Positions 1-64,000 of a stretch of DNA of 64,000 nucleotides are shown piece by piece. The stretch is from Cyanoderma ruficeps (Eukaryota > Chordata > Aves > Passeriformes > Timaliidae), in NCBI GenBank assembly GCA_008694505.1, contig VZDJ01007747.1:38099201-38163200 (forward strand), in the 5' to 3' direction. Within the stretch, counting starts at the first letter, position 1; each line of letters starts with the position of its first letter. Made by a program: the position numbers and the translations under genes. Below the pieces are notes generated by a model. It had not been told where the DNA came from and searched no databases. It saw only the letters and a program-made list of their open reading frames with translations.

Positions 1-2769
1 CAAAAGCACTTAAAAATACCTCCCAGATCTGCAGCATCCAGCGTTCATTTAAAACAGTGATAGTTTGAAGCAGTTAAGGCGGCAAAGAAAAATTACTATG
101 AACAAAGTGTAATTAAGAGTATCTGCCCAAACTTGACTGAAATAAAAGTTAAACAATTAATTGTGTTATTTTCATAGATGTTAAATCAAATGCCAAAGAT
201 GGTATTTGAAATGTCAACGTTAACAAGACACACCACGAAAAGTTAAGTTGGCAAGTTTTACACTTGCCTTTCCATTGCACAAGACAGATGCCTCAATCCT
301 AGGGCCATTTAACAGCAAGACAGGGATGAAAACGCATTTAGTGCCTCTTCCTCAGGGGAAGAAAGGGGTAGAAAAGACTATGATTCCAACTTGCAGATGT
401 TATTTCAACCCTGACTTGAAGTTTTACAGTGCATATAATTCAAGATGAGCTAGGCTAGCAAAAACTTTGTATTTAAATGGTCTGACTTAATCTGGCTCAC
501 AGCTCTGTGGGCATCTGGTGCATGGTCAAACCCAGTCCTCAGGGATGCATTTTGCTTGGAGCCCAAACACTGCAGCCTGGCTGAAAGAACTCCAGAATGT
601 AAATAATGAGGTAAAACAATCAGGTTGCACTTGATCAAAATCTACCCATGACATTTGCAGCTTGAAGGATACAAAAACAGCACCTGGGGAAAGGGACTGC
701 TCTGCCATACTTGGATGTGTACACCATGGGAAAGATCAGAAACAAAATTAAGGCAGAATTATGGCTGCAGCAGAAGAGCAGAAGGTTTGGCTCACTCCAA
801 AGATAACATTCTATATAAACTGTATTAATTTTTTCATGTGTCTACTTCCAACTTTTTAACAAACCTACAAGTTACGAGTCTTTTCATCTCTTCAAACAGT
901 TATGCAAAACTTATGGTATAATTATGTTTAATTCTACAGGCAATCAAAGCTTTTTGTCTTGTAACTGGGGTGGAGCCCTGCCAATTCCCAATTGGTGGCT
1001 GCAATACTCTTTACAGCTGCACTGCCTAAGAAGTAGGAAAAAAAAGCACTTTACCTATACAGGACAGGAAGGGCAGTGGGGAAAGTAAAAGAGTTCTAGT
1101 AAATTAAAAAGTTCCAGTCTACTAAATGCAACGCTTCATCTCCCTGTGCCTGGGAATTCATCTTTAGGGGTAATAGTTCCAGAACTTAAATAATTTTTCT
1201 TCTCTGAGTGACAAAAAGATGAAGACTTTATTACTCAAGTAAGTCTCCAGCTCTGCAGACAAAAGCACTTACCACAGCACAGTTCTGTCTCAGCTCCACG
1301 GCTACACTAAAAGGTGACACAGCGGCGGATCAGTCGCCACCAACGCCGACAAGGAAGAGCAAGAGGTAAAAGAAGTTTCTTTGACTAAGGACAAAACCAG
1401 CACGTGCTTTCTACATTAAGCTACTACTTCAAACTTTGTATGCCAGAGTTTCCAGAGAACAGCCAAGTGCTGCAAAGTTAATCAAAACAAGATGTCTCGG
1501 AGCCGTTGAGTACTGCAAGAGATCCTCCAGTGTTCAGCAGCAGGACCACCCAGAAATTTCTTTTAAGATGCAAACCCAACAGCTGGGAAACCAAGCTTCG
1601 GCAAGTTAAACCATTTCTTCTCCTGTGTAACATTATCCCTCTCCAGGACTGCTGTGGATAAATACACTCTCATTCACAAATACAGCTGTACACTTGAATT
1701 TTGCCTTTTCTGATCTCATCTAGAATCCCAGAGAAGTTTTGGCAAGCATGACTATTAGATACAATTAAAAGCTCAACTGTGATAGTTCTCGGTTAATTGC
1801 AAACAGCACAGTGATTGTGCAGCATAGCTACATTTTCAGAGAGTTCAAGTATTCTTGCACATCTTAATAATACTCAGTATTTGATAGTTGCTGAAAAGAA
1901 GAGATACTGGGGAAAAACTAGTAAGAATGCATCAAGCCCTTTTTTTAAATAACCAGAGAAAAATCGCTTACAGTAATAGTTGCATTTTATTTTCTCTTTT
2001 AGTTTCAATGTGCAGTATTTTCAGCATTTTTTTTTAACTTAAACATACATCTAAAATTATATGCTATCCTTTTCCCTTGAGTACAATTGCTTTTCAGATT
2101 GAGGCTCCAAGCTTTTGCTCATCATTGCCCTCAAACTATACCGCACCACAGGGTGCGTTACCTTATCCTTGTCAAGTTTATCCAGCTTGATGGCGTGTAT
2201 ACACGACTGATGGGAATGATAAGCTCACACAAAATGGACATGACAAAAGCAGCACATGCTTCACAAATGCTCTGCAGCATTTATACCCAGTTATCTGAAT
2301 GCAGCTAAAAACTTGATATACAGTAGAAGCTCTCCTGGGTATGACTGTGGGATTCTCAAGATTTTTAAATGGATACTTAGGTAGCATGCACAAAGAGTTC
2401 ACCCAAAATTTCTGTATTCAGTTAAATTAACATAATTTCTCCAAAAGTTTGCTACATTGCTTACTCTAGTTTTTACAGCAGCTTGTTTTCACTTTAAAAT
2501 ACTTACACTACTTAAAAATTAGCAAAGTATTTTGCCCTCTTGTAACTTTGATCAATTGTGTCCTTATAACCAAAACTGTTTTAAAAGAGCAAAGCACCTA
2601 CCACTGTCACTCAGTTTACTTTACTAAAAAGTTTAGTTGGGATTGTACATGGAAAAGTCTGATTTACACAATGAATGTACTCAATCAGTTCCCCGTCTTC
2701 TCCCATCCCTTTCAACCACCGGGTAGGATCCTGAATGACTGAATTTAATTAAACTGCTTATTGCTATTA
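1..2769. other. AT-rich region left of the presumed HTT 3' end
   Basis: No exon, RNA gene or clear repeat was recognised on either strand. Further minus-strand AATAAA hexamers at 1986-1991 and 1227-1232 leave open a still longer 3' UTR. In human the next gene past HTT is MSANTD1, but no part of it was recognised here. Confidence 0.5.
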
Positions 2770-2804
2770 TTTATTGCTCATTATACCCTAGAATTTCTTT
2801 TATT
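2770..2804 (-). terminator. candidate distal HTT polyadenylation signals
   Basis: Two AATAAA hexamers on the minus strand (positions 2799-2804 and 2770-2775), about 3.9 kb after the HTT stop codon. This is close to the length of the long human 3' UTR. The spacing argument is inference; no cleavage site can be read from sequence alone. Confidence 0.4.
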
Positions 2805-5157
2805 ATGGAAGCATAAATGCTCAGGCCTGACAGCTCCACAAAATCTTAAGACAAACCAGGTCTGCTGCTCTTGGAGAACTGTCTGCAGTGTTTTGACACA
2901 ACCTCCTCATCTGCTATAAAGTTAACAGCCATTGAAAAAGGAGAATGGCCAGACAGAATGCTCTTAAGGCAAATCTACTAAATATCAACAAATTACTTTT
3001 AACCCAAAAGGTTCCACTTGTTCCCCCCTTCATTTGACCTAAATCAGTTCACTCATTACTCAGTGCTTTCGGAATGCTGCTGGTGGATAAAAAACAAGCA
3101 ATGTCTTGGTGCTAAGAAGGCATTCCTACCAAAGCAAAAGTAACACACAATCATTTACTAGATGCTTTAGGCAAGAAATGACACCTGTGTATACACTTTA
3201 GAGAAGATTTAAATAAACTCACATTCAATTGCAACTGGAAAACAACATAAATAGTAAAGAAAGTACTTTGAAATTCCGCAAATAAGAACCTGTTTACAGT
3301 AAGCTGTCATTTGCAACCTGTCACTCTTGCACTCAGTGCAATGGAGAGGGCATGCTGAAATGAAACACAAAGCAAACTTTATTTAATGGGCCAGTGGGTA
3401 GCTGGTCCAAAAGCTATTTGTACCAAGTTGGCTGGCATACGGTGTTCTTAGGGGAGGGCCACGTTATAGGTTTAGTAATTTAGTTTCTTTGACAACTGAA
3501 TTGTAACTGAAGTTTTAAACATTAATCTGTCTCAAGTATGCTCCCAGTCACGCCATACCTCTCATCTTGTAAGGCTGCAAAGAAGCCACTTTCACTGCAA
3601 AGCACATTAAAGATGCTGTCTGCTTTTTTTAGCCAGGACACCAAATGTATGTCTTAAGACCAAGCACATGTCTACCCTGATCTCAATGAAAAAATGAACA
3701 GTCTGATTTTCAGAATTAGCTGTTTACAGCAAGTTAAAAACACTCTGTGAAATAAAATCTTGCATAGACACAATCTCAAAGGACAAGCAGTATTTTTATT
3801 TCCTTTAAATCCAACATCAGAATCCCTTAATGGCCACTGTTCTGCTGTTACTGCCCCTATGGCACACCTCGTGGCTCGTGTCACTAAAAGCAGACAGAAG
3901 TGATTTTGAGTATGATTTCATTCCAAAAGAAATGAGGGTGTGGAAAGAATGTCTAGGAAGACATGAAATTGTGCTGCAGTGAAATGTCTGAACTGAAGCA
4001 CTACTGCAGTGTGCTCCCACACTGGAAGACCCTTAAGCCACAACTCCTTCACAGAGGATTTCCTAAGAGGAGCTGCCCTTCTTTAGACACTTAGGACACA
4101 TTACAGGAGGTATATATACTACAACAAATCTCCAAGAAAGGTTAAAACAGATGAAGTTATTATTACCAGTGAATCTGTGTGAGGTTTCAACTGAGTGCAT
4201 CAGCTCTAGAGCTTGTCTTGAAACAGGTAATGCAAATATTTGCTCTAAGGCTGGCAAGAGGCATTTGAAGAATGGGAATCTGTCACATCTAATGTTTTTC
4301 ACCCAGCTGTGCTGACTGCTTATTTCAATGTATTCCTTCACTGGCTTGAAAGACTCTATAGCAAGTCCCAAGCTGGTTTGGAAAGTTTCATAAAGGGTCT
4401 AGCTCCCATGATCCCAAGGTAAAGTAACCATCTGGTCTATGTTAATCATGAGGAGCTTAAAATCATGAAGAATTTAACAGTTTCATAACACAACATATAT
4501 GTTATATGGTGAAAATTTGGCTAACCTGATGCTTAAAAAATATATTAAAATCTATTTTAAATTCTGGAAAATAGCTTACAAAAATATCTTCACTTAAACT
4601 ATATATCATACAAAAAACTGACTGGTGTGTGGGTTTACAGTACAAAACAATTATTGGTGATTACAAAAGGGAAGAGTGATCTATACTACCCCTTAATGCA
4701 AACACAGGGCATTAGATGTCACTGCCTGGAATTAGACTTTTATCAGAATTGAGATAATTTCCAATATAACTCAAAAACTTTCAAACAGTATCTATTTTAT
4801 TAAACCTTATTCTGAAATCCTGTTCAGTTTCCTTTAAAAAATCACCACAGTGCTGTGGCCCGAAGAAGGGTAACCCAACTAAGGACAGAAATAACTGCTC
4901 TAGATAATAAGACCTGTAGAGAGCTAAATACAGCAACATCTACAGTTGTTTCTACTGCCCATACTATCAATTTCATCTACCAGTTTCTAAAAGGAAGCGA
5001 CACCAGTGGACAATTCCTTTGTAATCAATTTACGGGCAGAACCAACAATTTTTGGTCTAGATTGGAATTAGTTTAAATACATGGGTTTAATAAATACAAA
5101 TATACACATCTGTATACATTAAATGTTGTCACATGTGTATAATTTCAACATATACAT

Positions 5158-5165
5158 TATATACA
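5158..5165 (-). promoter_or_regulatory. Pumilio-type motif in 3' UTR
   Basis: The minus strand reads TGTATATA, which matches the PUM1/PUM2 consensus UGUANAUA. Motif match only. Confidence 0.3.
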
Positions 5166-6301
5166 GAAATACATACAGTACATGCTCCTCCTGACAACAC
5201 TATCTCATTTTTCCAAGTGTCACCAAAAGGTGTGATAAGAAAATGACAAGAGGTTAAATGTAGGATCTGACTGAGAACCAAGGTATCATTTCTCTATAAT
5301 GAAAGACTTAAATACAACTAAAGACAAATGCTGTGCTAGATTTCCTCATGTAAAGCTTAGGAATCAATGGCATTCCCTGGTGGTGAGTAAAAGCTAAATC
5401 TGGCCCTGTGTAGTGTCCTGAAATTCATGGATATTTGTGTGTCTAAAGCATTATGGATACAACAGGTAATAAAAGAGGTTGTGTAATCTAACACTTTAGC
5501 CAGTCCCAAAGTAGACCACAGCAGCCTTCTGATTCTTTACTGCTACCATATATTTGTTTACATGAGAGTGGTCCAGATGACTCCATGGTCTCAGTTAGGG
5601 AAGGTCAAATGGTTGTTGACTACTGGGGAGCTTGCACCATTTTGTCTCTTAAAATGCTGTGGCAGCAAATAAGAGCAGTTGCTTAAGTATCTAAAGTTTG
5701 ATCCAGAGTGACTAGTCCTCTTTTTTACCATTGTGTCTCAAAATAAAGGAATTCAAAAGAAGATACAGTAAAGTGGATCACAAGAATGCCTCCTTAGTAC
5801 AGTTTCTCAAGACAAATTAATCAACATATTCCAGTTTTAAAGCACTTTAAGAAAAAGTGAGATGCAAAACAAGATGTAATCTATACATTAAGATGGATTT
5901 CCAAAAGAAACATGAATTCAAGCACGAGGAAAAAAAATGAGGACAATACAGATGTCAAGACATTCAGTAGCATGGCTTTTGTTCATCTCCAATTACAGCA
6001 CAGCTCATGCACCACACATCTTACAATTTTACATACTGTACATAATATAGAAATATTTAAGTTAAAATTTCTTTCACTGATAGACTGTACTCAAATTTGA
6101 AATCCTGAGAAGAAAAAAGAAAAAGGTGTGGTTACGTATGTGCACTATATCTCTGGTATCACCAACACATACACCACTGGATATCAGAAAGTCCAGAGAG
6201 AGAAATTACATGCTGGAAGTATAAATCATAAAAGCCATTTTCTCTTTTCCTTGTTTGGGAGAGACATTAGGAAACAAATTCTATTCTGTACCACACAACA
6301 G

Positions 6302-6309
6302 TATATACA
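6302..6309 (-). promoter_or_regulatory. Pumilio-type motif in proximal 3' UTR
   Basis: The minus strand reads TGTATATA about 420 bases after the HTT stop, so it would be in even a short 3' UTR. Motif match only. Confidence 0.3.
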
Positions 6310-6728
6310 GGTACATAAAACTATGAAGTTGGCTAATGACTGCAGGTTGCAATAACAGTCTGTCAGTGTCTTACTGGCTGCACCACAGTGGCTTCAGCTG
6401 CATCTTGGGAAGAGGAATACCAGCTACTTTGCATGTGGTACTAGCTCATATTTTACAGCAAGGATGTGTGGCTCACATTAGTCCCCAACATCACTTGAAA
6501 AACACTGACATACTTCATTCCACTTAGAGGTGTTTGGTGTCAACAACAACTACACTTGACTTCTCAGGTGATTTCCAGTGCTGCAGAGCACTTGTCCATG
6601 CATGCTGGAAGGAAAACTGACAGGTCCGTATTTATCACAAATGCAACCCCAGGTAATTTCTTGATCTTGCATTCCTCTTAATTCATATTCCAACACTCGT
6701 CATGCAGTTCCACTACACATCAGGATGT

Positions 6729-62265
<55,537 letters not shown>

Positions 62266-64000
62266 CTGAGAAGTGATATAAGAAAACCCTTCAGTTTTCA
62301 AAAAATTATAGTCAGCTTGAAATGTTGAACAGTTGAAGTCAGATGTGAAATCTGTTTTTTAAAAAGTTTATCTGAATAATTTTTCGTAGCTATGACAGGT
62401 AACAGATGAAAGGAACAAGGGAATGAATAAAGTGCACATCCAGTCCCTCACTAATTCATCAGGAAAGAAGCAGGCAGCAGTGACAAGGAAACAGAGTTAA
62501 GTAATTTTATTTACCAGTGCAACCATTCGAGAAACTACGTACAATCTTATTACTTCTGGTTTATTTTCGTGGACTACATTTAGGATCCCACTAATTTCAT
62601 CAAGTATGTGCTATTCCTCAGAACTGGATACCTAGCACTTGGATGTCTGCCCTCAACTCTGAAGGGCATTAATGCACCACAAGTAATAGAATAAATAACC
62701 TCTTCCTCCTTAGGGCTACAAAAATTACCAAAAACTGCTTGGAACTCCAAAGATAACAGAATGGAAAGAGCCCAGGAGGAAGAGCAGTGCAGACTAGAAG
62801 CATGAGACAACACAGGTGGGACAGGGTGATGAACCATGGACAACCATTGAGAGCTAAGGATTACTAAAGCAAAAAATCTTCAGAGATGCTTTTGCCACAA
62901 GAAACTTGAGAACCACTTCTAACACAACCCAACCACCACAGAGTTCTCTTACTCACAGAGCAGTATCTACTTAAATTACAGACAGTGGAAAGAGAAAGAT
63001 ACCTGCAGATACACACTGCCTGGAAGGCAACCAAGGACACAACTGCACTGGAAAGTCTGTCCGTGGGACAGAACATGGAGTGCAGAGGGAGCTGCTAAGC
63101 CCATCCTTCTAGATGTTGCAAGTCCCTTGCTGAGACAGAGGGATTCACAGTAACTGCTGTGAGGACCACTGTATTTAGACTACCAAGCTGCACTGGTAGT
63201 CTAAGATTGATAATGCAAGAAACTAATGTTTGGGTAACTCTGGGTGAATGCCTTTGCACCGTATCTAAGTTAACTGGTGGTAAAAAAAGCATTAATACAC
63301 TTTTGTATTAACTTCTTTTTCTCCACTGCTTTCATACATAGTATGGTAGTACCATGGTAGAATTATTTTCCTCTGAAAAGCATGATTTATGATACTCAAA
63401 CCTGTAAGGAAGGCAGAAAAGTAAACATGGCATTTCCATATACCGGCTATGTGAAATGACAGTAATTGAGAACTACACACTCCGATGAATGAGTGAGCAA
63501 AATCCTCCTACGAGTTCCTAACAAAATGCACAAAATATAATACATTCTTCTCTATTATTTTTCACATTTACATCCATTTCACTGAAACAAACCAGGATGT
63601 TCTTCTGCTTTCCAAGGCTGACCACCTCTAAAAGTAAGTGAAAGCAAAAGAACACTGAAAAACAGTCATTAGGCACTTCAGGTTTTGTATGCTAATATGT
63701 ATTAAATGAGTATGTAACACGTGCAGCAGGATACTTTTCCTCTATTTGATAAGAAAAAAACCCAGTTAAGTTGCCTTCAAAATACAGGCTTTGATTTCAA
63801 AACGAATTTTCAGTCTTTTTTTCCAAATAATCTTCTGAGGTTGAAACATAAACAAATGCAGGCCAGCCGCTCAGAACTGAAGTTGATCTGATGCAGCGAG
63901 ATTGCAAAGATGTGAAACAAACATTTCTGTAGATCAGCCTCACTTTACACCCCTACACACAAAGGAGCATTACAGCTTGAGAAGTCCCATCCATGTGACT
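62266..64000 (-). other. HTT: part of HTT intron 10
   Basis: The sequence upstream of exon 11 to the window edge. I searched for the short exon 10 (human residues SSCSPVLSRKQK) and found no match with the right phase. An 11-bp hairpin lies at 63175-63204. No mobile element was recognised. Confidence 0.7.
63175..63204. repeat. 11-bp inverted repeat
   Basis: TTAGACTACCA at 63175-63185 and TGGTAGTCTAA at 63194-63204 with an 8-nt loop, in intron 10. Confidence 0.85.

Larger units (their letters stand above)
2770..6728 (-). other. HTT: HTT 3' UTR (3' end uncertain)
   Basis: Bases after the TGA, read leftward on the minus strand, hold no long frame with huntingtin-like or other known content. Human HTT has a short (about 0.6 kb) and a long (about 3.9 kb) 3' UTR. 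If this bird is similar, the long form would end near 2800, where two AATAAA hexamers lie close together (minus strand of 2799-2804 and 2770-2775). Other hexamers on the same strand are at 4796-4801, 3795-3800 and 3378-3383, and an ATTAAA at 5086-5091. No obvious AATAAA lies within 0.7 kb of the stop, so the short form, if present, would use a variant signal. The left boundary is inferred. Confidence 0.6.

Noticed and set aside
1..2769. Possible exons of the next gene past HTT (MSANTD1 in human)
   Set aside because: No frame with recognisable similarity and paired splice sites was found on either strand.
4063..4371. 102-codon open frame on the minus strand in the 3' UTR
   Set aside because: No recognisable domain, and it lies well after the HTT stop in untranslated sequence.
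63600..63640. Possible HTT exon 10 (minus strand reads ...LGKQK)
   Set aside because: Only the KQK is shared with human SRKQK. The preceding residues do not match, and no GT donor lies at the phase needed to join exon 11.

Overview
The window is a stretch of vertebrate, almost certainly avian, genomic DNA that lies inside one very large gene on the minus strand: huntingtin (HTT). The bird assignment rests on ten CR1 LINE fragments with the typical ATTCTATGATTCT-like tails, on compact introns (91 bp to about 2.8 kb), and on a protein that matches human huntingtin almost residue for residue in most exons. I cannot name the species. One ambiguous base (N) sits at 23596.

Reading from the right edge (5' side of the gene) to the left: 62266-64000 is part of intron 10 and has no recognisable exon. 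Exons 11 to 67 (human numbering) then follow without a gap from 62265 to 6729. I placed all 57 exons by frame, by human huntingtin recalled from memory, and by GT/AG boundaries. The joined lengths total 8129 nt: 2 bases completing a split codon, then 2708 codons and TGA. No frameshift or nonsense codon was seen. Exons 1-10, with the polyglutamine tract, lie beyond position 64000. Bases 1-6728 hold the 3' UTR and probably the end of the gene, with several AATAAA hexamers. No other protein-coding gene is supported.

The encoded part covers the disordered loop with the caspase cluster (exons 11-14), most of the N-terminal HEAT solenoid, the bridge, and the C-terminal HEAT domain with the nuclear export signal (exon 52). 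CR1 fragments are confined to introns 15, 37, 41, 46, 53, 54 and 60.

The main unusual signal is at exon 12. The frame stays open past the canonical donor for another 48 codons, to a second in-phase GT. The added peptide repeats an EGPD-plus-serine unit that occurs once in the canonical exon. This lies exactly at the exon 12/13 junction, where mammals carry the caspase-6 site IVLD; here the junction reads IVLE. A second signal is a 32-position miRNA-like hairpin in intron 65 that pairs better as HTT-sense RNA than as antisense. Smaller items are a perfect 15-bp inverted repeat in intron 47, a CR1 inserted in or beside another CR1 in intron 60, a tandem acceptor at exon 28, and lineage changes at caspase motifs.
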